Source: Desulfarculales bacterium UBA696 (lineage in GTDB: Bacteria; Desulfobacterota; Syntrophobacteria; Syntrophobacterales; Syntrophobacteraceae). Taken from it: a stretch of 27,875 nucleotides of DNA. This document shows, one piece after another, positions 1 to 6,781 of the stretch. The position numbers were made by a program, and so were the translations under genes. The stretch's first letter is position 1, and each line of letters starts with the position of its first letter. The notes under the pieces were generated by a model. It was not told the origin of the DNA and searched no databases. It saw only the letters and a list, made by a program, of their open reading frames with translations. Where the stretch lies: positions 1 to 27,875 of the forward strand of contig DBMO01000036.1 of NCBI GenBank assembly GCA_002298995.1, read 5' to 3'.

Positions 1-100
1 CGGTCTATACACCCCTCCCACCAGGGGAGGGGAGCTTTCCTCCGATTCCCGCAGAATTTTTCCGATTCAGCTTTTAGGCAACAGCCCCGGGAGACCGCGC

Positions 101-140
101 CACAACCGGGAGCGTCACAACCGGGAGCGTCACAACCGGG
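101..140. repeat. 15-bp tandem repeat, about 2.7 copies
   Basis: The unit cacaaccgggagcgt occurs at 101-115 and 116-130, followed by a partial copy (cacaaccggg) at 131-140. The copies are identical. The repeat lies downstream of the RNase Z stop codon in a 180-bp non-coding stretch. A separate GC-rich hairpin sits at 12-19/25-32 with no T-tract after it. No function can be assigned to either. Confidence 0.8.
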
Positions 141-180
141 GTTTTCCTTGAAGGGGATATATAAATTGGACCGCACGAGG

Positions 181-1107
181 CTATTCCGGAAACCTTACCT
201 CAAAAAGATCCAGGTCTCTTCCTGCCTGGACCGGCTTGAAAATCGCCGCGGCTTCTTCTTCCAGCCTGCCTAGATCGCTTTTCTCGTAGCGGGGGCTGAT
301 ATGCACCAGCACCAGCCTGGCGGGGTTTGCTTTTTTGGCTATCTCGGCCGCTTCCGTAACGGTCATGTGTCCCTTTTCATCCGCGTGCTCGGAGTGTTCG
401 TTAAGAAACATGCCTTCGAGGAATGCCATGTCGGCCTCTTTGCAAAGTGAAACTATGCTTGGCACGGGTCGCGTATCCACGACGTAGGCTACGTGGCGGC
501 CGCGTCTGGGCGGACCGAGCACCTGTTCGGGCGAGATCGTACGATTGTCGGGAGCGGTAACGCTCAGGCCGTCCTGGAGCTTTCCCCATAGGGGACCCAC
601 GGGCAGGCCGAGCGCCAGCGCCTTTTGGGAATCAAACTTTCCGGGCCGGTCAAACTCCTCCAGGCGGTAGCCGAGGCAGAACCGGGTGTGCTTTACCGGT
701 TCCCACAGGATGCGAAGCTGCTCGTCCGAGAAGGCGATCCCCGTTTTGTCGCCGGGCCACTCGATGTAATCAATTTGATAGTTTATCTGGAATTCCAGGG
801 TCTTGCGGCACTGGGTAACGAACTCGCGAATTCCCGGAGGACCGATTATGGTGAGCGGTTCCGGGCTCTCCATCTGGGCCTTCAGCATCAGCATGCCGGG
901 GATTCCAAGGCAGTGGTCGGCGTGGAGGTGTGTTACGGCGATTAGCTTCAGTCCGCGGACCCCGATCCTGGCCTTCTTCCAGTTGATCTGCGCGCCCTCG
1001 CCGGCGTCAAACAGGTAAACCTTCCCATTGAGCCTCACGGCCAACGATGAGAGCATCCTGTAGGGCATTGGCATCATGCCGCCGGTGCCTACCAGTATGC
1101 ATTCCAA
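181..1107 (-). CDS. rnz: Ribonuclease Z (MBL-fold tRNA 3' endonuclease)
   Basis: A metallo-beta-lactamase-fold protein of 308 aa, the usual length of short-form RNase Z, which cuts the 3' trailer from tRNA precursors. Visible metal-site motifs are HLHADH at residues 60-65, H140, D211 (in DTRP), H247 (GHMT) and H270 (HISPRY). The LGYRLEE and GPLWGKLQ segments are typical of RNase Z rather than other MBL hydrolases. The open frame runs on to 1275, but those upstream residues do not look like the family. A TTG at 1107-1105 is preceded by AAAGGA seven bases upstream and puts the family-typical GTGG motif near the N-terminus, so I chose that start. The gene is divergent from the YjbQ-family gene, 137 bp away. 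The family assignment is confident; the TTG start is inferred. Confidence 0.93.
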   Translation of the reverse strand: MECILVGTGGMMPMPYRMLSSLAVRLNGKVYLFDAGEGAQINWKKARIGVRGLKLIAVTHLHADHCLGIPGMLMLKAQMESPEPLTIIGPPGIREFVTQCRKTLEFQINYQIDYIEWPGDKTGIAFSDEQLRILWEPVKHTRFCLGYRLEEFDRPGKFDSQKALALGLPVGPLWGKLQDGLSVTAPDNRTISPEQVLGPPRRGRHVAYVVDTRPVPSIVSLCKEADMAFLEGMFLNEHSEHADEKGHMTVTEAAEIAKKANPARLVLVHISPRYEKSDLGRLEEEAAAIFKPVQAGRDLDLFEVRFPE

Positions 1108-1244
1108 GGCGGGGTCCTTTCGATCGGGTGTAAAATCGAGCGCATTCGGGCGATCCGATGCCGCTTCCTTGCCGGGGCCGCATGCACGCCCTAAATTGTA
1201 GCAATAAATCCAGGTTTTCCAAAAACCGCATGGAAGGGAGAAAA

Positions 1245-1673
1245 ATGCCCGAACTTGGAATTTATTCCGAAACACTGCTCGTGTCCACGGAAACAGGCCC
1301 CGACATAGTCAATATTTCTCCATTGATCGAGGCTGTTGTCAGGGAACGTGGCATCAATTCCGGCGTAATGAATGCATTTGTGGCGGGTTCAACCGCCTCG
1401 CTCTCGACAATCGAATTCGAGCCGGGAGTGGTCCAGGACCTGGCGAGGGCTATAGCCAGCTTGGCCCCTCCGGGGGAAATCTACGAGCACGAAAGGGCCT
1501 GGCATGACGGGAACGGGCACAGCCACGTGCAGGCCGCGCTCATGGGGCCATCCGTGAGCATTCCGATCCGTGATGGGAAGCTTGCAACAGGCGTATGGCA
1601 GCAGGTTGTCCTGATTAACCACGATATAAAGCCGAGGGAGCGCCGGGTCGAAATTACCCTGATCGGAATTTAG
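1245..1673 (+). CDS. YjbQ-family protein (UPF0047)
   Basis: A 142-aa protein with the hallmarks of the YjbQ/UPF0047 family: an NGHSH segment (H92, H94) followed by an alanine-rich stretch, a GPSVSIPI strand, then LATGVWQQVVLI with W118 and a basic C-terminal strand. Some members have been reported to have weak thiamine-phosphate synthase activity, but the physiological role is unsettled, so no reaction is assigned. The ATG at 1245 has a strong Shine-Dalgarno (GGAAGGGAG) just upstream. An earlier ATG at 1158 would add 29 residues unlike the family. The SDR gene follows on the same strand after 49 bp, so the two may be co-transcribed. Confidence 0.85.
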   Translation: MPELGIYSETLLVSTETGPDIVNISPLIEAVVRERGINSGVMNAFVAGSTASLSTIEFEPGVVQDLARAIASLAPPGEIYEHERAWHDGNGHSHVQAALMGPSVSIPIRDGKLATGVWQQVVLINHDIKPRERRVEITLIGI

Positions 1674-1722
1674 CGGCTTCAGGCCCGGTCTTTTTCATGC
1701 GGGCCGCCTGAGCCCGGGAGGT

Positions 1723-2475
1723 ATGGATTTGAACCGAATTGCCGGAAAAACTCTGATAATCACCGGCGCATCACTTGGGATAGGACGCGCCCTGTCGATG
1801 GAACTGGCCCGTGAGGGAGTAAACCTGGTGCTCAATGCCAGGGGAGTGGATCCGCTGAGGGAAACAGTCGGGGAATGCCTGAAGGCCGGCGTTAAAGTCG
1901 AATGGGTAGCGGGTTCGGCGGCATCCGATCGTTTGGCCCCCCGTTTGGTGGAAAAAGCCGTCGAGATCGGAAATTTTTACGGGTTCATACACGCTGCCGG
2001 GGTGTTGCGTCCGGGACCTTTCCTCTGGGAGCTTTCGAGTGAGTGGTTTCGGGAAATCATGGAGGCAAGCGTCGAGGGGGCCTTTCAGATAGCAAAGGCT
2101 GCCTTTCCACGACTTCCCGACGGCGGTGTTGCGGTCTTTTTCGGCTCCGGAGCGGCTGAGATGGCTGTGCCGGGACTTGCCGCCTACTGCGTCGCCAAGG
2201 CAGCCGAAGAACATCTCGCCCGCCAGTTTGCAGCGGAGGCCCCATGGATCAACACCATCATTTTCCGCCCCGGAGTCGTGGATACCCGCATGACCCGGGA
2301 GGCGGCGCGCGCCCAGGGCGGGGCGAGCGCAAATCTTCGAGAGCATTTCGGTGAATATGCAAGAAGGGGAGAACTCCTTACCCCGGAAGTGCCCGCGAAG
2401 GCGCTCACGGCTATCTTGAAGGACAACCCCCGCCGCTTCCACGGCAAAATCGCGAGCTGGAAGGATGGGATTTAG
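1723..2475 (+). CDS. Short-chain dehydrogenase/reductase (SDR)
   Basis: A classical SDR oxidoreductase of 250 aa with a Rossmann fold. The cofactor loop TGASLGIG is at residues 14-21, HAAG stands where NNAG is usual, and the catalytic triad reads S142, Y155 and K159 (YCVAK). RPGVVDTRMT after the active site is typical of the family. A basic residue ending the second strand (NAR, about residue 40) hints at NADPH preference. The substrate cannot be told from sequence. The ATG at 1723 sits only one base after GGGAGG, too close for good initiation. An in-frame TTG at 1729 (third codon) has ideal spacing and may be the real start. It lies 49 bp after the YjbQ-family gene. Confidence 0.9.
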   Translation: MDLNRIAGKTLIITGASLGIGRALSMELAREGVNLVLNARGVDPLRETVGECLKAGVKVEWVAGSAASDRLAPRLVEKAVEIGNFYGFIHAAGVLRPGPFLWELSSEWFREIMEASVEGAFQIAKAAFPRLPDGGVAVFFGSGAAEMAVPGLAAYCVAKAAEEHLARQFAAEAPWINTIIFRPGVVDTRMTREAARAQGGASANLREHFGEYARRGELLTPEVPAKALTAILKDNPRRFHGKIASWKDGI

Positions 2476-2566
2476 GGGGTTGGGGATTCAGGAATTGGAG
2501 AATTGAGGAGGAGGGCTAAGACGGAATAATCCAACTGACCAGTGATATCATGAAAGACAAATCGTC

Positions 2567-2597
2567 TTGACATTGTCTGGCAATTCAGATAGATACT
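2567..2597 (+). promoter_or_regulatory. Sigma-70-type promoter of the TacA/TacT-type operon
   Basis: A perfect TTGACA -35 at 2567-2572 is followed after 17 bases by TAGATA (2590-2595), or after 19 bases by GATACT (2592-2597). The predicted transcription start falls at or within a few bases of the ATG at 2602. No Shine-Dalgarno is visible, so the mRNA may be leaderless. A short inverted repeat AAGAC/GTCTT (2554-2558/2564-2568) overlaps the -35 and could be an autoregulatory operator. The -35 is seen directly; the rest is inference. Confidence 0.5.
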
Positions 2598-2601
2598 AAA
2601 C

Positions 2602-2889
2602 ATGCCTACTCAACGAACAAACCGAACGGAAAAGCTCGATCTGCGGCTTAGTAAATCCGCCAAGCAGACGTTGCAGGCAGCGGCTGCGGCCGCCCGCAAG
2701 TCCGTCAGCGAATTCGTTCTTGAATCGGCGCTGAGCGAAGCCGAAGAACGCCTGGCGGATCGGACAGTCTTCACGCTCGATGCAAAGCGTTGGGAAGCCT
2801 TCGTCGCAGCACTCGACGCGCCGCCGCGCCGTCATCCCCGCCTTGAACGACTGTTTCGCGAACCATCCGTTTTTGACCCCAAGCCGTGA
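2602..2889 (+). CDS. DUF1778 (TacA-type) ribbon-helix-helix antitoxin
   Basis: A 95-aa DUF1778 antitoxin. Residues 9-45 form the ribbon-helix-helix DNA-binding part: a TEKLDLRLS strand, then helices through SVSEFVLESALSEAEE. The tail from about residue 55 (VFTLDAKRWEAFVAALD) is the segment that wraps and neutralises the cognate acetyltransferase toxin in this family. Its stop codon overlaps the toxin's GTG start (GTGA), the typical coupled antitoxin-first arrangement. It is expected to bind its own promoter as a complex with the toxin. No Shine-Dalgarno precedes the ATG, consistent with a leaderless transcript. Confidence 0.9.
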   Translation: MPTQRTNRTEKLDLRLSKSAKQTLQAAAAAARKSVSEFVLESALSEAEERLADRTVFTLDAKRWEAFVAALDAPPRRHPRLERLFREPSVFDPKP

Positions 2890-3389
2890 CAAATCCACTG
2901 CGAATAGAAAAACTGCAGCGCACTCATGAGGTCGAGGATTTCACCTGCGGCCAGCCGGAACTTGATCGGTTCCTCATTCGTCATGCGCTCCGGGCCCAAC
3001 AAATGAATTCCTCGCAAACCTATGTCGGCCTGAGCAAAAAGGCGGTTATCGGCTACTATACGATTGTGGCTGGGGAAGTCCGTCACGCTGATGCGCCGGA
3101 GCGCGTTGTCAAAGGCATGCCCCGTCATCCCATACCGCTTCTTGTCCTGGCGCGGCTGGCCGTGCATAGCGACCGGCAGGGGCGGGGGATAGGTGCCGGC
3201 CTGCTCCTGGACGCGCTGGGGCGTACAATGCAAGTTGCGGATATTGTCGGGGTGCGCTCTCTGGCAGTTCATGCAAAAGATGATAAAGCGGCGGAATTCT
3301 ACCGACACTTTGGATTCGTACCCTCGCCTACCGATACCCGGCACCTTTACATGCTGATAAAAGACATTCGTGCCGCCTCGGGGGCTTGA
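2886..3389 (+). CDS. GNAT-family acetyltransferase toxin (TacT/AtaT type)
   Basis: A 167-aa GNAT-fold protein. The acetyl-CoA pyrophosphate loop reads RQGRGIG at residues 97-103 and the family tyrosine lies in AEFYRHFGF (Y139). Opening with a FTCGQPELDRFL segment is typical of toxins paired with DUF1778 antitoxins; characterised members block translation by acetylating aminoacyl-tRNA. It starts at a GTG overlapping the antitoxin stop codon, so translation is probably coupled. The length is full for the family and the key residues are present, so the toxin looks intact. It converges on the ParD-type gene, with 45 bp between the two stop codons. Confidence 0.9.
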   Translation: MTNPLRIEKLQRTHEVEDFTCGQPELDRFLIRHALRAQQMNSSQTYVGLSKKAVIGYYTIVAGEVRHADAPERVVKGMPRHPIPLLVLARLAVHSDRQGRGIGAGLLLDALGRTMQVADIVGVRSLAVHAKDDKAAEFYRHFGFVPSPTDTRHLYMLIKDIRAASGA

Positions 3390-3434
3390 AAGGGCAAACT
3401 GTTCCGCTCGGCAAGGCCAACACCGGGATGGCCG

Positions 3435-3689
3435 CTATCCCCTCTGCGCGGCAAGTCGTTTGCGTCCCCGCGCCTTGATAGCTTTAACATCCAGTGGCGT
3501 AGGCTCGCCGCTATCCAGTCCTTTTTGGATTTCCGCCCGCAATTCTTCAAGTCGCATGGTATGAAGGCGGTCCCGCTCTTCGAGAAGGCGCAAGGCTTCG
3601 CGCATAACCTCGCTTGCGGAACCGTAAAGACCGCTTTCGACCTTCTTCTTAACTAGGTTTTCGAGCTGTGGCGTGAGAGAAATGTTCAT
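3435..3689 (-). CDS. ParD-type ribbon-helix-helix antitoxin (apparently solitary)
   Basis: An 84-aa CopG/Arc-type antitoxin of the ParD family. It starts with the ribbon-helix-helix strand NISLTPQLENLVKKKV, continues SGLYGSASEVMREALRLLEERD, and ends in a basic tail (GRKRL). The ATG at 3689 has AAGGAG at good spacing; a longer open frame upstream to 3866 lacks family similarity. ParD is normally followed directly by its ParE toxin. Here the 45 bp after the stop run into the convergent GNAT gene, and the minus-strand frames there show no ParE-like sequence, so the toxin appears lost. A perfect 8-bp inverted repeat (3715-3722/3738-3745) lies 26 bp upstream of the start and may be its operator. 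Confidence 0.8.
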   Translation of the reverse strand: MNISLTPQLENLVKKKVESGLYGSASEVMREALRLLEERDRLHTMRLEELRAEIQKGLDSGEPTPLDVKAIKARGRKRLAAQRG

Positions 3690-3714
3690 GGTTGGCTCCT
3701 TAATACATCCCAGG

Positions 3715-3745
3715 CAATAACAAACCTTGCTATGTTCTGTTATTG
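3715..3745. repeat. Inverted repeat upstream of the ParD-type gene (candidate operator)
   Basis: CAATAACA at 3715-3722 and TGTTATTG at 3738-3745 are perfect 8-bp inverted arms with a 15-base spacer, about two helical turns centre to centre. The element lies just upstream of the ParD-type start on minus. Ribbon-helix-helix antitoxins usually autoregulate from such sites; binding here is inferred. Confidence 0.5.
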
Positions 3746-3845
3746 TAAAGCCGAAAGGAGCGAGATGCCAGTTCTTTTTTGCCTTCATCGTTTTGTCTAA
3801 TGTTTTGGGCTTAATAGGTTCCGCGAAGCCTTGCCCCGCCAGGAG

Positions 3846-3887
3846 GTGCCCTTGGGCACTAGACAAAATAATTTATTTTGTCTAGTG
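3846..3887. repeat. Double palindrome between the ParD-type and Fic genes
   Basis: Two palindromes share three bases. GTGCCC/GGGCAC has a TT loop (3846-3859). The second has perfect 14-bp arms, CACTAGACAAAATA at 3857-3870 and its reverse complement at 3874-3887, with the loop att. It lies 44 bp past the Fic stop and about 170 bp upstream of the ParD-type start. It could be a Fic-operon terminator (though no T-tract follows) or a regulator site. A half-site TTTTGTCTAATG recurs at 3791-3802. Confidence 0.75.
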
Positions 3888-3930
3888 AATAGAGCCGCTG
3901 CACGGCAATGGCCAGAGGAGGGCAATTCCC

Positions 3931-4581
3931 CTACGGCTCGGGATAGATTCTTTTTTTCTTGGCGGGTGTTGTTTCGTCGGTACTGGCAGGAAGCTTCCTC
4001 AGATTATCTCGGATGAATGTCGCAAACTTTGTGTTATCGCCCCGCTGAATTGAATCAATTGAAGCTTGGATCATGTCTGGCTGGCTGATGTTCTTCCATT
4101 CGATGAAATAGCCGTTCTTGTAAGCCAGATGATTGATGAACTCTCGCTGCACCCTGCCATTGCCTTCGCGAAACGGATGCAGCGCATTGATCTCGCCAAG
4201 ATAATAGGCGGCTCGGTCACTGAACGCGGCGGCATCCAATCCTTTCAAATAGCCCTCTTTGGCCAGCTTTTCGAAAAAAGGCTGGGCGGCGCTTACAATG
4301 TGTGTGTGATTGGCAAAATAGCTATCGCCCTTGGCAAGGTCGATATCCCGAAGTTCACCGGCCCATTCGTACACATCGCCAAACAGGTGCTTGTGAATGA
4401 CCTTCAAATGGTCAAGATCGAAATGCCCCTGAATAGGTTTCTGGGCAAGTTGAAAGCTTCGCCATGCCACCAAAGAAGCCTCGGCCTTGTTCAATTCGTC
4501 CTCGTTCCCGATGCCCAGCTTGTTTTTGAGTACGCCGGTTTCGGAATCAAGGTAATGGTCTTGCCCCTCGTATTTTGCCAT
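3931..4581 (-). CDS. Fic-domain toxin (class I, VbhT/FicT-like AMP-transferase)
   Basis: A 216-aa Fic protein. The catalytic motif HPFREGNGR occupies residues 135-143, with the AMP-transferring H135, the metal-binding E139 and a second arginine at R146, so the active site is intact. The beta-hairpin flap that positions the target is GDSYFANHTHI (residues 85-95). The opening YLDSETGVLKNKLGI is typical of stand-alone Fic toxins paired with VbhA-type antitoxins. I chose the ATG at 4581; a longer frame to 4620 reads through the antitoxin. The gene overlaps the antitoxin by 35 bp, consistent with translational coupling. The lysine-rich tail after residue 200 is probably disordered. Targets in characterised relatives include DNA gyrase and topoisomerase IV; the target here is not known. 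Confidence 0.92.
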   Translation of the reverse strand: MAKYEGQDHYLDSETGVLKNKLGIGNEDELNKAEASLVAWRSFQLAQKPIQGHFDLDHLKVIHKHLFGDVYEWAGELRDIDLAKGDSYFANHTHIVSAAQPFFEKLAKEGYLKGLDAAAFSDRAAYYLGEINALHPFREGNGRVQREFINHLAYKNGYFIEWKNISQPDMIQASIDSIQRGDNTKFATFIRDNLRKLPASTDETTPAKKKRIYPEP

Positions 4582-4756
4582 GCGAGAACCTGCGGACTGT
4601 GTTGCGAATGCCTTCCTCAATTTCGATCTCGCCCCTCGCGGCGCGTTCCATCTCTTCTATAACGTCCGGCGGAACTTCCAGTCCTTCAAGCGTTTGCTGG
4701 GCAACGGCGTTTTCGACAGCCTTCAAATTTTGGCTAATTTTCTGCTCTTTGGTCAT
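4547..4756 (-). CDS. VbhA-like antitoxin of the Fic toxin
   Basis: A 69-aa small helical protein directly upstream of, and overlapping, the Fic toxin. It matches the VbhA-type antitoxin pattern: an N-terminal inhibitory helix (LKAVENAVAQQTLEGLEVPP), then DVIEEMERAARGEI, a recognisable family signature. The family inhibition motif is [S/T]xxxE[G/N], whose glutamate blocks ATP gamma-phosphate binding in Fic. Here the E-G is present (E24-G25) but the first motif position is Q20 instead of S or T. The ATG at 4756 has GGAGG eight bases upstream; the frame continues to 4999 without family similarity. A possible -10 box, TAGAAT, lies on minus at 4787-4782. Confidence 0.85.
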   Translation of the reverse strand: MTKEQKISQNLKAVENAVAQQTLEGLEVPPDVIEEMERAARGEIEIEEGIRNTVRRFSHGKIRGARPLP

Positions 4757-4842
4757 GGGTGGAGCCTCCGGTTGCTCCTTTATTCTATATAACACATCCG
4801 TCCCAAAGACGCATCGGTAAAGGTTTTGCTGGTAACCAGACA

Positions 4843-4865
4843 GGACAAAATAATTCTTTTTGTCC
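4843..4865. repeat. Palindrome upstream of the VbhA/Fic operon (candidate operator)
   Basis: GGACAAAA (4843-4850) and TTTTGTCC (4858-4865) are perfect 8-bp inverted arms around a 7-base spacer. The left side, gacaaaataatt, also occurs in the palindrome at 3857-3887. It lies about 90 bp upstream of the antitoxin start. Confidence 0.7.
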
Positions 4866-4963
4866 CATGTCGGCTGTAGCGGTTGCGTTTGGATGGGTAA
4901 TTGTCCAGTTATCGGGGGTCTGATCGGCCCGCAAAGGCAGGTGTGGGGTGGAACACTTTTTAG

Positions 4964-5010
4964 AATGGGGACAAAATACCCCTCTTTATTCATTCTCATA
5001 CTGTCCCATT
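4964..5010. repeat. Imperfect inverted repeat
   Basis: AATGGGGACA at 4964-4973 is inverted as TGTCCCATT at 5002-5010, with one inserted base in the left arm. The left arm continues into acaaaatacccc, a sequence that recurs with one change at 5634-5645. It belongs to the same GACAAAAT-type family as the neighbouring palindromes. Confidence 0.5.
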
Positions 5011-5017
5011 AACAGGT

Positions 5018-5055
5018 ATTGTCCAAAACATGAGACAATTTTGCTTCAAAATGTC
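5018..5055. repeat. Nested GACAAT/ATTGTC palindromes
   Basis: ATTGTC (5018-5023) pairs with GACAAT (5034-5039). The latter begins a second palindrome, GACAATTTTG (5034-5043) against CAAAATGTC (5047-5055), with a ctt loop and one missing base. The segment 5030-5060 aligns closely with 5670-5699 on the other side of the secreted-protein gene. Confidence 0.55.
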
Positions 5056-5088
5056 TTATTTCGCAGAATTATCGAAATATATGCCACT

Positions 5089-5571
5089 CTAAGGAACAGG
5101 AGTAAAAATCAGGTCAGTGCTTTCCATGCTTTCTATTATGCCGTGTTCTTCCTCTTCTTTATCTGGCACATCAACTGATAAATCAATATTTAATTCAGGT
5201 AATGCTGGACTATCTTTTTGAGGGTCGATTTCTATTATCAAGAATTCAGTAAATGCTCCTTTTTCAATGTCACTTTTGGTTAACCAACTCACACCGTGAC
5301 CTGCATTGGCCTCAAGTTGATTTTCCTCAATTTCAGGTTTTAATTTGATCCACCAGTCTTTTTTTATTTTAGTTAATCCATATATGTGCCCGGTCTTAAT
5401 TTTTATTTTATATCCAGTGATCCGCCTGCCAGCATGTAAGTGCTTAAGAAGCATAGAGGTTGGAATGGATAACGAATACCGGTTGGCACTTGCTATGCCA
5501 ACAAACACGAACATGCTTCCGAAGTATACTGTGATTATGAGACTCGTGGATATAAGCCGTTTTAAAAACAT
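5089..5571 (-). CDS. Small secreted/periplasmic protein of unknown function
   Basis: A 160-aa protein I do not recognise. Residues 1-29 form a clear Sec signal peptide: a basic start (FLKRL), a hydrophobic core to about residue 26, and cleavage predicted after ASA (residue 29). The mature part is strand-rich with charged patches, a GYKIKIKTGHIYGL segment, a DWWIKLKP segment and an acidic stretch (KEEEEHG) near the C-terminus. No cysteine lipobox is seen. The ATG at 5571 has GGAAGGAA at good spacing, supporting a real gene. The coding sequence is visibly AT-richer than most of the window and is flanked by related palindromes, suggesting recent acquisition. Confidence 0.7.
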   Translation of the reverse strand: MFLKRLISTSLIITVYFGSMFVFVGIASANRYSLSIPTSMLLKHLHAGRRITGYKIKIKTGHIYGLTKIKKDWWIKLKPEIEENQLEANAGHGVSWLTKSDIEKGAFTEFLIIEIDPQKDSPALPELNIDLSVDVPDKEEEEHGIIESMESTDLIFTPVP

Positions 5572-5669
5572 CTCTGTTCCTTCCGAAAAGGAAAGCTAGA
5601 TTTTACGCATCCATTAAAACTAAACGTTTTAAAACAAAATGCCCCATGTTGTTCGTGCCTTTTTGCCCG

Positions 5670-5699
5670 ATGAGACACTTTGTTTCAAAAGGTCTAATG
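5670..5699. repeat. Second copy of the ATGAGACA palindromic repeat
   Basis: About 25 of 30 positions match 5030-5060 when aligned with one gap (shared ATGAGACA, TTCAAAA and GTCT blocks). The core at 5673-5682/5686-5695 is an imperfect palindrome. acaaaatgcccc just upstream (5634-5645) also has a counterpart at 4971-4982, so the secreted-protein gene sits between two related repeat blocks. Confidence 0.55.
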
Positions 5700-5800
5700 A
5701 CAACGATGGAATACCAATGCGTTCTGCGCGCTATCTTATTGCACGCACATCCGAATCGGGAACCCGCTTTTGCATTGAATTCCTAAATGCCTCAATCCCT

Positions 5801-6781
5801 TCAATCCCTCTTCAAATCGGCAACAGCCGGAATCCCCGCAATGCTTGTCGCCTTCCTTACGGCTCGAAGGATTGCCTCGGTTACGGCGAGAACGGCCAGG
5901 GTGCCGATCAGGCTCACTTCCACCCCTTCGATTCCCCCGCAGCTGAGGGCGAAGATGGTGTCGCCGTCGTATTGGGTGTGGACGGGGAAGACGGTTCTTG
6001 CGAGGCCGTCGTGGGACATCTGGGCTATCTTGGTGAGTTGTGTTTTGTCTAGCCGGGCGTTGGTGGCTACCGCGCCTATTATGGTGTTTTCGGGTTTTGA
6101 AAATCCCCTGTAGCAGCTAAGGTTCATTATTTCGGGGATTGAATCGGCAAGATCGGTGCTGTGAGGACCTTTCCTTGCACCAGCAACCTTTAGGCCTGTC
6201 GAGGGGTCGTAAACCTCTCCGAATGAATTTACGACTGCAAGGGCCCCGACTTTTACTCCGCCGCAGCCTGTGATGCAGCTGCTCCCGACGCCGCTTTTCA
6301 TGCAGCGCTCGAAGCCGAAAAGTTTACCGACCGTTGCTCCGGTCCCGGCCCCCACGTTTCCTTCCGCCACGGGAGCGGCCGAAGCGGCGTCGAATGCGGC
6401 CTTTGCCAGATCGGGGCCCGGATAAATTCCGGTGGTATTTATGCCGAGATCAAAAATTATCGCGCCGGAAACAATCGGTATCACCCCGTGGCCGGTGTCG
6501 AAGCCCGCGCCGCGCTCGCTTAGACTTCGCCGCAAACCGTCCGCCACACTCAGCCCGAAAGCGCTCCCGCCCGCGAAAAAAACGCCGTCTATCCGGTCGA
6601 CCAGGTTAAGCGGGTTCAAAGCGTCGGTCCCATGGGTCCCGGGCGCTCCTCCGCGTATGTCTACTCCCGCTGCCGCGTCGCCGTCCGGGAAGACTATAAC
6701 GGTGCACCCGCTTGGAATTCCGTCAAGCTGGGCGTGTCCGACGCGCAGTCCGCCGACCCCGGTGATCGTGTCATTTATCAT
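5801..6781 (-). CDS. P1-family peptidase (DmpA/S58-like Ntn hydrolase)
   Basis: A 326-aa member of the P1/DmpA (peptidase S58) family, Ntn-type hydrolases that usually self-cleave into two chains; characterised relatives are aminopeptidases or amidases. Family features seen are ITGVGGLRVGHA at the N-terminus, RGGAPGTHGTDALNP (residues 43-57), GGSAFGL (71-77), GNVGAGTGATVGK (141-153) and the GGVKVGALAVVNSFG block after it. The self-cleavage residue is not assigned. I chose the ATG at 6781 because it begins with the family's conserved N-terminus; the frame extends to a TTG at 6835 with badly spaced ribosome-binding sequence. It overlaps the HD gene's 3' end by 11 bp, implying an operon. The natural substrate is unknown. 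Confidence 0.87.
   Translation of the reverse strand: MINDTITGVGGLRVGHAQLDGIPSGCTVIVFPDGDAAAGVDIRGGAPGTHGTDALNPLNLVDRIDGVFFAGGSAFGLSVADGLRRSLSERGAGFDTGHGVIPIVSGAIIFDLGINTTGIYPGPDLAKAAFDAASAAPVAEGNVGAGTGATVGKLFGFERCMKSGVGSSCITGCGGVKVGALAVVNSFGEVYDPSTGLKVAGARKGPHSTDLADSIPEIMNLSCYRGFSKPENTIIGAVATNARLDKTQLTKIAQMSHDGLARTVFPVHTQYDGDTIFALSCGGIEGVEVSLIGTLAVLAVTEAILRAVRKATSIAGIPAVADLKRD

Larger units (their letters stand above)
4757..5088. other. Non-coding stretch rich in GACAAAAT palindromes
   Basis: No credible gene was found in these 332 bp. The stretch is AT-rich and lies between the VbhA-like antitoxin and the secreted-protein gene. It contains at least three inverted repeats built on GACAAAAT/ATTTTGTC, listed separately. 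The antitoxin promoter must lie near 4780-4870 on minus. Confidence 0.7.

Noticed and set aside
101..140. Possible CRISPR-like repeats
   Set aside because: The copies are 15 bp, adjacent, and have no spacers; a plain tandem repeat.
3831..4016. 61-codon plus-strand frame over the Fic end
   Set aside because: It runs across a palindrome and the 3' end of the Fic gene in the opposite direction, with no family similarity.
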